From Chlorokybus atmophyticus (lineage: Eukaryota > Streptophyta > Chlorokybophyceae > Chlorokybales > Chlorokybaceae): a DNA stretch of 64,000 nt. The notes below the pieces were generated by a model that saw only the letters and a program-made list of their open reading frames with translations, made no database searches and was not told the DNA's origin. Shown piece after piece: positions 19,785-34,368 of the stretch. The position numbers and the translations under genes were made by a program. The DNA is taken from positions 156,574-220,573 of the forward strand of contig RHPI01000401.1 of the NCBI GenBank assembly GCA_009103225.1. The letters run 5' to 3'. How positions within the stretch are numbered: the first letter of the stretch is position 1; every line of letters starts with the position of its first letter.

Positions 19785-22432
19785 AGTGTACTTAAACCTG
19801 GTGGTTGTACGCTGACAGTGTGTTGACATGTTGAGCGTGTGTTGGCTGTATGCGACTGTGCATTCCCATGAAAGCGATAGCAAAGGCAATATTGTAGCAT
19901 ACTCTTTTTGTATAATTGTGCTTACATATTGCATAAACTCAACGCTCGCGCTCTTCCCCAAATGATATGTCTCACCCTCTCAGTATTGCCCTTCTCCATT
20001 GTATTTTTGCACAAGTGCGCCATATGTACACCTTGCTTGAGAGTCTTCACGTTGATCTTACATTTGCACGCTTGCAAAAGTGGTATAAGTACTCATGTAT
20101 GTACATAAATAGAGTACTTTACCGGTGCATGCTTTTTGGTTACAGCACACTCCCTCTCCATGTGCAAGTCGCAATCGACAATGGTAGACTGCAATGCTCT
20201 ATGCTTTATGATATATCATAAGCATATCCGTACATTCCTCGCATTGCCATTATAGCCGATTTCAAATCGAAATGGGGCATGGAACTTACAATTAAGAGCC
20301 TAATGCAAGGCATGTTAAATTTACCTTGGCAGTTTGCCCTAAATCAATTTATGTTTGCAATCTGCGCAAAGCAATGACATATGACCTCTGATCGCGCCCG
20401 CAAGATCGCGCCCGTAAGTCGATAAGGATGGTTAGTGTCAGCTCGGTAAAAAGCCGATTCTTAGCAGGGGTTAAAAAAATCCATCAGCGAATCGGCTGAT
20501 CATAAATTCGTGGGTTAATGCCTTATGGGGGGGGGATGTTACAGAGTCCATCAGAGAGGAACCGTATTGAATTGTATACATCGCAACAAACCTTACATAA
20601 AACAGCGACCTCTCTGTTAGCGACCTTTGCTAATGTAGGCTACTAATTGGAACCATATTTGTTACTAAGCTCGGCTTAGTGGTCTACGTGTCGACCAATT
20701 GTTTATTACTGATATGCCTCTACGATTATATTATGTTGTGTATGTATGTTTGTTCCCATCAATGTATCTTCAACTGTGCTAGCGCGATCCTACTCATAAC
20801 ACCTTGTTGCTTAAGATGGTATGTCATATGCTTGCAAATGTATATATGGTGTGCTACAACGTACGCCCATGCATGTAAGCTTGTTTTGCCTTAAACATTC
20901 CCTACTTGTAAAAATTGTATATTTCTTAATTGTAAAATTCTTTAAATAACATGATCACACCCTTTCACTACAACCGCACTCGACTTCCGTTAATGATTTA
21001 AATTGTTTTTGTGAATAATAAACTTGTTACTGGCAACACTTTGTGTAACGCTCTTCATAAAGATAACATGGAGGGTCGTTAAGTGTATCGCAAGCTTACA
21101 AAGATGTGACAATGCTAATGCATATGCTTCATGCTACACGTGAAATGTACAATACAAATATATTGCTAGTAGTAGTTATCGTCCGGAGAGCATCACTTTG
21201 TTACATCATCTGTTGGTTTACATGCCATGTTTAGATCTCTATAGCATAACTCACACGGCAAGCAACTAACTGTGGCGCCGCTTCTCAGGTCATCGTGGGT
21301 TGGGATTTGCTGGCTGAATGGCCCACACTACATATAAGACACCTTTGTTCAGGATTGAAGCTTCAAGGGCTTATGCAATTGAAAGTTCATTGAACGCAAG
21401 TTAGTTCCAAACTTTGCAGAAGAGGCTACAGTCGGCTGACATGTGCAATACGTAGTTGAAAACAAGAGCATTTCCCACTGACCATGCCATTACATCACAG
21501 ATAGGGTTTGCTTCTTGCGCATCACGACTACTTCCTTTTACATATACGCTGCAGGTTTGTTATGCCATTGGTGGCTGCTGCTGCCGCCTCCTATTACACG
21601 ACACTTGCATAGCACATAGGTGTCGATTAGGTGAAGGCCCCGAGCGTAATAATTGTGTTTGCTTGTTTATGCTAACTTGTTCCTGTATGTTGTGTGTTTG
21701 CACACTGAGCATGTGTGTGAGACTTGGAATTACTAAACCCTATACATGTGCGCTTCGGGTTGATTGTGCGCTTGCTACTTGCCAATACTGCCTGCTGCCC
21801 CGCCCTGCTTGCATTTAGCGATCATAGAGCACATAATACTAAAGGCCCATGTTGTTATTGATGTGGCCGTCTCTTGCCTGCTAGCCTGCCTTGTGTTTGC
21901 CCTTTGTGACTGTTGTGTGCTTGTGCCTTGTGTCTGCCCATAACTGCCCATGACTCATACCTTATATCTAGCCAAGCACAGTTGTAATTGTCATGCCATG
22001 GTACCCGCAGTAGCGTATAGTACTCACTGACCATGCATCAATCATCATGTCACACCCACATACATGTGACACCCACTGCCTCGTTCATTTGCATTGTGTT
22101 GGACAACGCAAGGAGCACAAAAAGATCAACACAAAGACATTGCACAACAGATCAAGAAGCAGGCGCATCAGCCGCTGTTGGATGCTGTTCTACTTGTGCC
22201 ACTGCACAGCAACCACACAGCCACTTGCACAAGATGCATAGCAATCCGCAGGTATATCCAGGGTGCTGCCTGGAGCAACGCCATGCACATGTTGACAAAA
22301 GCGCATGTATCATCATGAACAAGCCAGCTATGCCATTGCTGTTGTACAACTTGTAACTGCAACCGTAACTATAAAAAGCAAAACAAAACTGAACTGACTC
22401 TGCAAGCAGCCATCTATAGATCAAGGCACAGA
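19785..22432. other. Stretch without a supported gene
   Basis: No frame here shows a domain or a coherent exon chain. The region is moderately AT-rich, with a nine-base G run at 20,527-20,535 and a GCCGATT/AATCGGC inversion at 20,450-20,505 that could form a hairpin. Confidence 0.55.
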
Positions 22433-24340
22433 TTAGCTGTTGACCAACTCCCGTCCCGGATCGTCATCGTCAATGGAACCGAGTGACGTGCCTGGCTCGT
22501 CGGCCGTGCTCTCTATAAGCTTCTCAAATCTGTCCGCATCGAACTCTCCAAGCGAAGTCAACCGCAAACCGTTTGCATCTGACCTGCAAGTTAAAGCCAT
22601 ACAAGTTGATTCAGCTCCTAGTCAATGGACTTGATGACTCTGGTCGCAGGGCATATGTTCATGCATGCACGGCCCTTATTTGGCTTCAGCTATGCACTGC
22701 TTACTCGGTTGCACCGAAGATGCCGATAATGTCCACCATCTGCTTGGCAGGACTGTCAGGAGCTATCAACTCCTCCAACTGTGCCAGACAGACACCAACC
22801 AGTGCGAAGTCAGGTCCTTGTTTGCTTGTGCGTTGATAAAAGTACAATACAGTTTGAGACAGACAAAGACCTTTGCTCACCTCAGACAGGTACAGCAGTT
22901 TCTGGAACAGCGCGCGGCCCATTGCCTTACGCTGCAAACCCTGTGCGCTCATCCCTCGCGGGTTGATCATGAGCACACCTGCAAAGACATTGTGTTTACG
23001 TGAACAACCGACGGCACAAGTTCCGCTCAGCAACTGCGCATGCATGCACATGCACGTGTGTGCAAGGTGTGCCAGGCACATGCAATCTGCAAGCGTGCAC
23101 ACCTGTCTTCTCGCACATCTTGCGTGCGCTCTCATTAAGAACATCAGCCACCTGTTCGTCTTTCAGCCCGCACACGCGCCGCAACTGTAAGATGTCCGCA
23201 ACCTCCTCCGTGTCGAACGGCCTCTCGTTCAAGAGATACCGCAGGTACTTCCTGAAGATCTGATCCTCTGTGAAGCCAAGCTGCGCAGGTAACAACTGTC
23301 AACAACGCCTGTATGACGCCAATAGTGATATTGATGCTGCGGCTCTGATCAATGTACTTGGGTGCGAAGCGAGGCAATGACTGCGGGTGTGAGCTGATCT
23401 CGCTGTTCTGGCAGGTACTTGTTGAGCTCTTGTGCCAGCGTCAAGTTCTTGTTCACCTGCAATCACGTAGCCGTTGTTCACCACAGTTGTGGATAGCCGC
23501 CCAACAGCAAGGAGCACAGTTTCATTACTGCAACTTCAATTGAAGTTGAGTGCTGTCGCCAAATTGCACAAACAATCATGGGTGTTCTAACCGTTGGTTT
23601 TGTGTAATCTCATCTACCTTTGCCAAGTTAATATGGGGACTACTGCGCAATGAATGCACCAATCATGAATGACATGCTGTCATCTCTTGCACTAAGCATA
23701 CCAGGCGTTTGCGTTTCTGGCGTGGTGAGAAGTACTTGCGGAGGTACTTGTAGGTTGAGAAGGCGAACGTGCCTCCGAGAAAGGCGAGTGGCGCCGCGAC
23801 GAGGACGGGCCAGTCGCCGCCGCCCACGCGCGGGCCAGGCACCAGGTCCATCACCGCCACCACCGCCTCGTACACCGTCTCCCTGCCCCTCTCCGCACCC
23901 GCCTGCATGGAACATGCAGCGGTGTGCATTGAGCATACACATGCAAAGCAGCATGCACTTTGAGTCAAGGAGTAATTTGCTCGGCTGAAATGTTGTTGAG
24001 AGCTGATGTTGTGCATGGCAAACTGTTTTGGTTGTGTGTGCTGAGATCAAAGGAGTACTAGAATGCATGTGTGCGAGCGCCATCGTACTTGTGGCGATAC
24101 GCCTGTTGTGTTGGTGCTGCTGCTTCGCTCTTTGCCGGAGCCAGGAGCTGCCGCCGCCGCCACGACGGCTGTCCTGGGCTTTCTCCTGGTCGCCAGCGTT
24201 GTCGCTGGTGAGGGCATGGCGCACGGCATTGCCCGTCGCCCGGCCACGGAGGCTAACCGCAGACCGGCGTCTCCCCTTCTCGTCTCCCCGGCGAAGGATG
24301 CCGCAGCGGCGGACGAGGACGCCGCCATGGCTGACGCCAT
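22433..24340 (-). CDS. Predicted plastid-targeted single-span protein, function unknown
   Basis: Exons 24340-24089, 23902-23702, 23456-23358, 23280-23103, 22978-22881, 22778-22705 and 22583-22433 join in frame to about 350 residues, stop TAA. The N-terminus (MASAMAASSSAAAASFAGE, rich in Ala, Ser and Arg) looks like a chloroplast transit peptide. Residues about 85-150 contain one hydrophobic span (WPVLVAAPLAFLGGTFAF) followed by basic YKYLRKYFSPRQKRKR. The remainder is helical and conserved-looking: FTEDQIFRKYLRYLLNERPF, ADILQLRRVCGLKDEQVADVLNE, GMSAQGLQRKAMGRALFQKLLYLSE. It resembles a plant and algal chloroplast family I cannot name. The first donor could be 12 bases earlier (24,101). Confidence 0.65.
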
Positions 24341-24410
24341 CGCCGCCGAAGTCGCCGCCAAGGCTGAAGGGACGAATGAGCACAAAATGTGCCCGCAGCG
24401 CTACGGTGCA

Positions 24411-24465
24411 ACTCTCTCTCTCTCTCTCTCTCGCTCTCTCTCTCTCTCTGTGTGTGTGCGTGTGT
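24411..24465 (+). repeat. CT/GT microsatellite
   Basis: A (CT)n run with a few interruptions passes into a short TG run. It lies upstream of the plastid-protein gene on its 5' side. Confidence 0.95.
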
Positions 24466-25388
24466 GCAATGACTGCATGTTGGATTTAAACCATGCACAA
24501 TAGCACAGTATCAAGTTACAATAAAAATACAATAAGCATATACGAAAATAAGTGTTGTACAATGCAATGTGCCTCCGTAATTGCAATGTGTGCGTTGGCC
24601 CCAATAGCTTGCGTTTGCGTTTGAGCGTGCATTGCACTTCTGCGTCCGTACTACTGAAAAGCTTGCGTAAGTTACAATAGTTTGAGTCGCAATTTAACTC
24701 TCCCATGATAAAATTGATAGTCTTAATTTGTATTCTTTTAAAGTGACAGAGGAAAAAACGGCATACGCGAGGTGCACACTCGTATATCACATGTGTAGAA
24801 TGCACACTCGCATATTTGTAATATAAATGTTCATTGCATCTTTCACACCCATGTAAAAATGGTTTGCACACATTACATAATGTTACAGATATAATAAATT
24901 CATTTTGCTTGCGATATATGCACATATCACGTTTCATGAGCAATTGAGAAAATAAAAGAAAGCCTTGTTGAAGCGGCCATCGTATGCTGCATGCATTATG
25001 CACTATAGTTAATGTGTAAGACTCTTTTATAGATGATGCAAACAAACACTCGTAGGGAGAAACTGTATTGCACAACCGCAATGGTCATCCGAGATCTGAA
25101 AAAATATAATGAAACTTTATTGAAGCGATCATAGTATGCTGCATGCATGTTACGCACTATAATTACTGTGTAAAACTCTTTTATACATGATGCAATCAAA
25201 CACTCATAGGGAGAAACTGTATTGCACATCCGCAATGGTCATCCGACAATCGGAGTGATGAGCTTCATACTCAGATTGAACATGCTCGCTCCTTTCCCGC
25301 ACAAGCCGTACTTCAAACCAGCGTGATGAGAAATAAGCGTCAACATGAAGTATTGTGCGTACCGTATTTGCCCGGATCACCCCTCCCT
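24466..25388. other. Stretch with a diverged direct repeat
   Basis: An approximately 110-bp block at about 24,978-25,090 (GCATGCATTATGCACTATA ... CTCTTTTATAGATGATGCAA ... CACTCGTAGGGAGAAACTG ... GGTCATCCGA) recurs at about 25,136-25,250 with several substitutions. No gene is supported. Confidence 0.7.
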
Positions 25389-25629
25389 CCAGCGGTGAGG
25401 ATTGGAGGGTGGGTCCCAAGTCGGGGTATATAGATTGGTTACCTACATGCGTAAGGCACTTACCTGGCTGGCGTCTATCCGCGAACACGAAGGCGGATGG
25501 CGTGGGCTGCGTGGCTTCCATTGCACTTCGGTTGCTGCAACGCCTAACAACACTCTACGGAGTGTCTGTACAGCAAAATTTGTGCCAGAGGGGGCTTGCG
25601 CTTGCGCGGCCCCCACCTCCACCCTCACC
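25389..25629 (+). repeat. 241-bp direct repeat, copy 2, ending at an N
   Basis: Matches 19,218-19,458 with no difference seen and stops exactly at the single undetermined base at 25,630. Sequence after the N is unrelated to that after copy 1. Confidence 0.9.
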
Positions 25630-25948
25630 NAATCAATGGGGTGCTGGACTCGGGCGGGGGGTGTATTCGGGCAAATACGGTAACATAACTCATGCCACAT
25701 AAGGCATTCATGTGTGTCGTAACATGCCGGAAGCTCAGAGCGTCGTGCTGTTCATGGGAGCACCAAGTGAAGGGAAAGGCATGAGAGGTGCCTCATGTCA
25801 TAAGGACGTCTCGCAAAACATTACTCTGGTATAGAAGCAGTGCCCTATCCATGAATGCAAAAGCAAATAAGAAGGCACACTGTATCCAGTCCAGCCAATT
25901 CATGAATGCAACAGCAAATGAGAGGCACACATTATCCAGCCCAGCCAA

Positions 25949-26021
25949 CGACTCCACTGGGGATCGAACCCAGAATCTCCAGCTCCGTAGGCTGGCGCCT
26001 TATCCATTGGGCCATGGAGTC
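25949..26021 (-). tRNA. tRNA-Arg (anticodon ACG)
   Basis: The minus strand folds as a 73-nt cloverleaf: acceptor GACTCCA/TGGAGTC with discriminator G, D arm GGCCCAATGGATAAGGC, anticodon arm CCAGC-CTACGGA-GCTGG with ACG in the loop, and T arm CTGGG-TTCGATC-CCCAG. It decodes CGN Arg codons once A34 becomes inosine. No intron. It contains A-box and B-box (GGTTCGATCC) internal promoter elements. Confidence 0.97.
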
Positions 26022-26401
26022 CTGTTACATCAAGGTTGAGAATTGTAAATTACAATTCGTCTAAGCAGTTTTGGAAGTTCCGCTCATTTGAATCTAGCTT
26101 CTTCCGGAGCGCGCGGGAAGCTTGGAGCTAACGTTCGTCGGGGATAACAACGAGCTCATTGGCCCGCAGGCCCGCCGCCACCATGGCAGCATGCGGACGG
26201 ACTGCCGGTCAAGACCGGAGGGCAGGATGCTTACTAGCTTCTTATCCAGAATTTCCCTTACCAGAACTGTAGGTTTGGCTTCTTTCCTTGCTCTGTAACT
26301 TTGGGCGTGATTCTTTGCTTCGTATTGGCTTTTTGCACTCGTTCAGCAAGGATGCCGCTTCCACTCTGACTACCGGTCTCGCTCCGTGTCACTTCGCGAC
26401 A

Positions 26402-28145
<1,744 letters not shown>

Positions 28146-28604
28146 ATGTTGTTTAATCTGCGCTTAGGATACGTGTAGTATAGTTTTTGGATGATTTGGT
28201 AACACATGATGCATGCGCTGTCCCTGCATTGAGAGTACAGTGCACACTGCAGACTGATGTTCTGACCAAAGCAATGAGTCGAATGGAGGCTCCAAGTTTA
28301 AGTGCAAGTGATGGACGTTTTCGCTGGGAGTGCCGTCTACACGTTGTTGACTCAATTGGCAGCAGCTCTGAACTGCTTGCCACGGACTTCCATAGCAGTT
28401 GGGTAGGTGGCTACACGTTTGTAGCTGTAATCGGTGTGGTTGGGGGCTCTGGCTGGTGCATTTGTGCAAGGAGTATGACCATGACATCATGTTTGGCGTT
28501 CTCTTCTCTCTCTGGTTGGCGTCCATATCCTTGGAGCTGGTGCGTTCGCTGCATGGCGATCACATGCACTCAGAGGTGATAGCATGTGATGGTGTCTAGG
28601 GTTG

Positions 28605-28770
28605 TGTACAAAAGGGGTGTGCTACTATGCTGGCATGCATCGTGTGCTGAGACATGCAAGTGACAAGCATCACACTCATGGGTAAACACATTGCATTCAC
28701 CACCGGGCTAGTATCTTCTATGCTATGCCAACTCTAGCCTGCCCCGTTAGCCATGCTGTCAGCATGCAGA
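28605..28770 (+). repeat. Direct repeat copy 1 (about 166 bp)
   Basis: From GTGTACAAAAGGGGTGTGCT to GTCAGCATGC, about 90% like 29,138-29,302. It lies 0.5 kb downstream of HMBS. Confidence 0.85.
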
Positions 28771-29137
28771 ATTGTAGTGACCTTTGCAGCGGTGGTAGTC
28801 TGCGTCATGTGTAGTCCTCGTAGTTGACACGGGCAGAGTTCACTGCTCCCATGTACTTGCACGTATGGATTCGCCTATCGTGTGGTCTTCGCTGTCTGTC
28901 ATCTTCAGCACTGCCCTGCATGACCAAACAGGGCTACGCATGCAAGGTGCTCCCGGTCATGCACCCCTACCACTATGACAGTCACACACTCCCAGACCAA
29001 CCATTGCATTCGCATTCACCACACGACATGCACCCCTCTGCAAAGCAACAGAGGGTAGAAAGGAAGCTATCCCAAATATCGGGTAAGCTTGCCCTGCTTG
29101 CCGCTGGCATGTGAAATGCCGTAGACCGGCCAGGGCG

Positions 29138-29302
29138 TGGTGTGTACAAAAGGGGTGTGCTTATGCCGGCATGCATCATGTGCCGAGACATGCAAGCGAC
29201 ATGCATCACACTCATGGGTAAACACATTCCATTCACCACCGGGCTAGTATTTTCTATGCTATGCCAACTCTACCCTGCCCCGTTAGCCATGCAGTCAGCA
29301 TG
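29138..29302 (+). repeat. Direct repeat copy 2 (about 165 bp)
   Basis: Diverged copy of 28,605-28,770. The 370 bp between the copies does not repeat. No terminal inversions or coding sequence were seen. Confidence 0.85.
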
Positions 29303-31410
29303 CTTGTATTCACCTGCACCATGGCTGCGGTTAGCGGTCAGCCTCCACAACAATGTCGACAGCAACAGTAGACTGTAGGACTCCCCCCGCCCTCCTCTCC
29401 CATGTTGAGTGGTGTTGTGATAAAAAGATGCAAGCTGCATCACGCATGCAAAGCACACTGCATGCAAAACACACTCACATGTCACATACCAACTCAGCAC
29501 ACCGCATGTGATGTATAAGCTTATCTGGTAGTCCAAATGCAAAGCATTAGCACTACAAAAGGCTAACTAAGCGCACAAGGCAAAGCACAAGCACAAGCCA
29601 GGCAAGGACTTTATTATAATAGGGGCAATGCAAACTTAAAGCTATGTGCACTGCCTAAGTGCGTGCAAGTGGGATGGAGGAAAGTGGGGCAGGCAGGTAG
29701 CAACAACCAACCAACCTGTGGCAAGCAGCGCCTGGGTTTGGAGAGGTAGGCAAGGCACATGGCAACATGCAGCAAGAGCAACAGGCCAAGGCATGAGCGC
29801 ATGTGAGCGTGGGGATGCGATGCTGTGCAGTGCTGAATATGTATGCGGTTAAGCATGGTGGGCAAATCTGACAGCCACCGCTTGCATGTCAATGATAAAG
29901 TATTGTGACAACGTTATCTTAGATGCGGTAGTATGCCAATCACATCTGCTCAACCCACTTTTATAGCTATGAATCCTGTGGTGCATTATTGTTTAACTTG
30001 GCATGGCGTACCTCCTACTGGTTTCTTGTGCCGTTAAATGTTTCCCTTTTATGTTAAGCCTCCTACCATACACCTCAGTATAGCATCTGACATGATGCTT
30101 GGGTCGTGGGTGTGCGCTTGCTGCGGGTCTACTAATTAATTAAGCTTACAGCATCATGCACATGCGAAACGGTTGACCTCCGAAAGTGGTAACATCATGA
30201 GAGTGGTGATATCATGTGGAATGTGCGTTCTCTTGGGATTTCAAACAAGCGGTTTGCAACCACCTCATCACGCGCACGCGACTCGCGCTCGGAGAGAGGG
30301 AGAGAGAGGTAAAGAGAGAGAGAGAGACAGAGAGGCGCGAAACGCTAACCATGGAATAATCATGGTATGCTAACCGCTGCGCTTTACATTTTTATACACA
30401 TTAAGCTCCGGCACACGTGTGTATGTGTGTGTGCATGTGTGCATGTGGTATAGGAATTAGGAGTGCGTATATGTGCGTGTAGGCAGAAAAAGTGTGTGTG
30501 TGCGCGCGCGCGTGCTCGTTCTGCTGACATGCAAGCTTGCTGGTAACTCTGTCCATAAGAATGCGCGCATGTTGGCTTATGTACCACAAATGCAATGCCG
30601 TGTGCGCGGTATACAGAAGATGTCGAATAGCTTCGGGCTCGAATGGACGGCTTTTTATCTACTTTTGTAATTAGTAAATACAAAGAATGGTGGCAGTTGC
30701 CCTAGCCGACCTCATACACGAATTAATACAAGTTAAGTGGTAACGTTGCATTCAAGTCAAGCACGGTCATCCGACCATTCGGCTGACCGTGTGTACGGCG
30801 AGCGGCCAATCCGTTTAAGACTTGGACTGCAAGACATTAACTTGGTCCAGTTGAGTCAGAGGCTACACTTGCCTAACTGCTATGTTCCTTAATGATGAAG
30901 CTATTGCAGTAATACATGTCTAAGTAAAAAATGTTTCACTCGATAATGTTGCCTCACTTCTTATAAACCTCAAGTAATCTATTACATATTTTACTACCTA
31001 CGACTTAAGTATGTGCAAATATCCATTATAGACAATGTTATGTTATTACGTTAAGTATCAATATATGTAGTATTCGTTTTTATATTTGGTGTGCGAAAGC
31101 GCAAAATGAGACAAAGTACGTTATATATGCATACTTAAATTTTCTATGGCTCATGCAATTCCTGTCTTATACTGACATACTTACTCTTTACAATTAATCA
31201 CCATCATCACATATGTATACATTTTAGATTAAGTTATAAAAATATTTCACATCAGATTAGTGGAACAGAACAAATACCACACTCTACAATACAATGGCGT
31301 GGGTGATTAACTCAGGAAGTTTACACATATAACTACTTCATGCGCGCAAAGCGCGTAATATACTTTGAATATTACGTACAGTGTTTTATCACATTGGTCT
31401 TCTTTATTAT
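29303..31410. other. Gene-poor stretch
   Basis: No supported gene. It contains a GAGAGA microsatellite (30,291-30,335) and a GTGTGT/GCGCGC run (30,418-30,515), then becomes strongly AT-rich after about 30,880. Confidence 0.6.
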
Positions 31411-31782
31411 ATATCTTTATAACTACGTTATGTTAATAAAGCGGGTTATAGAAATACAGAACTTGATCGCGACTTGCTACCTTAATAAGCTTATTTATCC
31501 TAAACATATATGTTTCATCAACTTTAATATGCATTATTATAATCGTATGGCACGCTGTTGCACCACGTCTCCTCGACTGCCATATTACCTTGATGCATAT
31601 CTTTATAACTACGTTATGTTAATAAAGCGGGTTATAAAAATACAGAACTTGACCGCGACTTGCTACCTTAATAAGCTTATTTATCCTAAACATATATGTT
31701 TCATCAACTTTAATATGCATTATTATAATCGTATGGCACGCTGTTGCACCACGTCTCCTCGACTGCCATATTACCTCGATGC
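31411..31782 (+). repeat. 186-bp tandem duplication in an AT-rich block
   Basis: Units 31,411-31,596 and 31,597-31,782 differ at about three positions. The period is 62 codons, so the 157-codon frame at 31,340-31,813 reads through both; I regard that frame as a by-product, since it has no motif. Confidence 0.92.
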
Positions 31783-34368
31783 ACCCATTAGCACATGTCG
31801 ACCATGCTGCTAGTTATACACAACATTGCAACTTCATGCAATGTATGCTCCTTTTACTTATACATTAGCATGTCTAGCTACATGTGTAATGAACAGGCTA
31901 CACGAGGGTGATGATGATGACCTCCTCTTTGTAGATGTACTTGCTAAGCATGGCACAATGGTAGGCGCTAGTGTCACACGCTTACACAATAACAATCTCA
32001 GCTAAGGCACCAGTTGCATACAACACACGAAGATGTATTGCACTAGTGTTATGGCACTTGTATGGCACTTATGGTAACTTGCTGACCAGATAGCTACATC
32101 TGTTCAGTCACACTATTTATACTATGAACAAGTCAATGACACATGTCTTAATCTAGCACAATCAACTAAAAATGCACTAGACCATGGTCAAAGCTACTTA
32201 GACTTGCTCTCCTCCAGCTCCAGCTCTAATCCACGCCTCCAATGATGAGTAGATCGTCTCCACGACCAGCTATTGACTGCCACATGGATGCCCACTTCTG
32301 CCACCAGTCCTTCTCCACTCACAACTTCCGAACTAGTTTCGATTACACCCATCAGATCTGAGTTACACTGATGTCCGGTTACATTAACTGTAACTCGCTA
32401 AATGCACTTCCCCTCACTCAATAACATCCTCATCTACCTTCCCCATCATAAAACCCAATAAACATTATTGTCTAAATATGCTTCTACAAGCATATCTAAC
32501 TACCTCATGCCTACAATCAGCCCACAGTCTGTTGTTCCCCTGCATTTAGTCATATCACGAGACAACATAGCTCAAATCCTTCACTAGCATAACAAGGCTT
32601 AAGCATAGTATATGCATAGTCACACATAAGCATCAATACATATTCAACGCAATAAATAAACGCACGCATGCTTTTTCACATTTTACATGCCAGATGCACA
32701 TCCATCTGTTTCGAGTTCATTTATTACAACAGTTGCTTGCTAAACGTTGTTGAAAAGATCACAAAGATAACGATTCGTTTTTATGTGCGTGAAGCGCGCA
32801 AGCTTTTGCACATCTTATATGCTATATAAGTAGGAATGTGTAAATGCATGAAACGCACTTTCTGGTCGTTTAAAGGGTTGTTTCTCAAATCTCTTCAAAT
32901 AATGTGTTTTGGTGAAGTAGATGTATAAAGCTCTTGCAATTGTCATTGCAAATTGCTAACACATGCATACACAACTTTGATGTTATTGTATTATATACTA
33001 TGTATGAAACGCATCGGTACTACATGTAACCATGTAGTCATCTTGATTATATATTGTAATAGGTTATGACAGCGGCTTGTAAATTGTGTAAAAAGACAAA
33101 AAGTAAAATCTTAGACGTGCGTGATACGCACAAGCTTTAAAACACCTTATAACCGCAATGCATCGGATTTGCTTTTTGCATGGGCTGCTTTAACTTGGCA
33201 AGCATGTGTACCATGCATATACTAATAGTGCCATATTTGGTTGAGACGTTACTGTAAACACTTGCGAATGTTAACGTCCGCCGTCAAGAATATATTGTTA
33301 TTAGAGCGGCGACCATAGTAGTTTACTGCAGTCATGAGCCGGACAACTTGAACAAATTGAGGTTCGCCCCGAAAACCTTCCAGTCGGTGACCCGCAGTGC
33401 ACTGAAAAGCGAAGCTTCGTTGCAGAATTGCTTGTTTCCCGGCGCTGTGTTTACTCGAAGTTGGGCCCGAAATACTAAATAAAAGCCCACACGGTGCGGC
33501 AGCGTTGGGTCGGGGTGGATTGTGACGAATTGTCACATTGACTCGACATGAAGAACATGTACCGGTACTCACCTTGTGTGCGTTATTGAACGCACCACCA
33601 CGCGTGCCCTTGGAATGTCCTGTACGCCGCTGCCAAGCCGCTATTGGTTACAGCACGCACGGTACGCCGCGGCGGCCTCTCAAGTGGCTAAGCACGCTTT
33701 CCACGTCACCTGAGGCGGGCTTTTCGCGGGCCTTTTTCGGCTGTTTTTCCTTTCCAATTCTTCGTGCGTGCTTATCCCTGCCAGCCGACACGGCGGCGGC
33801 AGGCTGTCGGCGCCCGTGACAAATTTTTGTGCAGCGAGGATTGATTTGTTTCCTCGCGCAGCGTCATGCTCCAACACAGCTTAGAGTCAAGCAGCATGAC
33901 GCTGCATGACGCATATCAGTGTGGGCCTAGGCCAGGCTAGCGCAGCCTATACAAGACTGCCTTTGATCAAACTACGTCTTCATGCCAGCATGGTCCATGA
34001 CTTATCGCACTCCTTGAGTGTCTCGCTTCGCGCCCGACAAATGTGTCAAATTTGGCGGTTATTGTCCAAAAAGTTTGCGCGGGAGTGAGATGCTGAGCTG
34101 AGCTGAGCTGAGCTGACGGGTCCGTAGCTTAGCAGGCTGCGGCGTTGCCATTTTGGCGCAACTGCACTGCTGCGTTGAGAGAATACAGCCGAGGCACCCC
34201 GCCGCCGGCGGCGGCTGCCTCGGTCGGGGCGGCGGGATGATGTCGCTGACAGGTTGTTGGAAGAGCTAAGGGGGTTACTGTGGAGAGAGAGGCTGAGCGA
34301 TGGGCGTGGAGCTGGATCGGCCTGGGACAGCGGTGTTTGGCAGGTCCATGTGAGGGGAGCAGTGCAGG
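31783..34368. other. AT-rich gene-poor stretch, then GC-richer DNA
   Basis: No gene is supported. Up to about 33,240 the DNA is AT-rich with scattered short GC islands such as TGCGTGAAGCGCGCAAGC. A (GCTGA)n run lies at 34,091-34,116, just upstream of the next gene. Confidence 0.6.

Noticed and set aside
19506-19961. 151-codon minus frame with two 44-residue repeats as a repeat protein.
   Set aside because: It is produced by the 132-bp tandem duplication; composition and context give no support.
30401-30683. Minus-strand His/Thr-rich frame over the GT/GC run as a small secreted protein.
   Set aside because: Derived from the (GTGT)n and GCGC microsatellite; no signal peptide or conserved core.
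31340-31813. 157-codon frame in AT-rich DNA as a gene.
   Set aside because: It exists because a 186-bp unit divisible by three was duplicated; no motif, no splice context, unusual composition.
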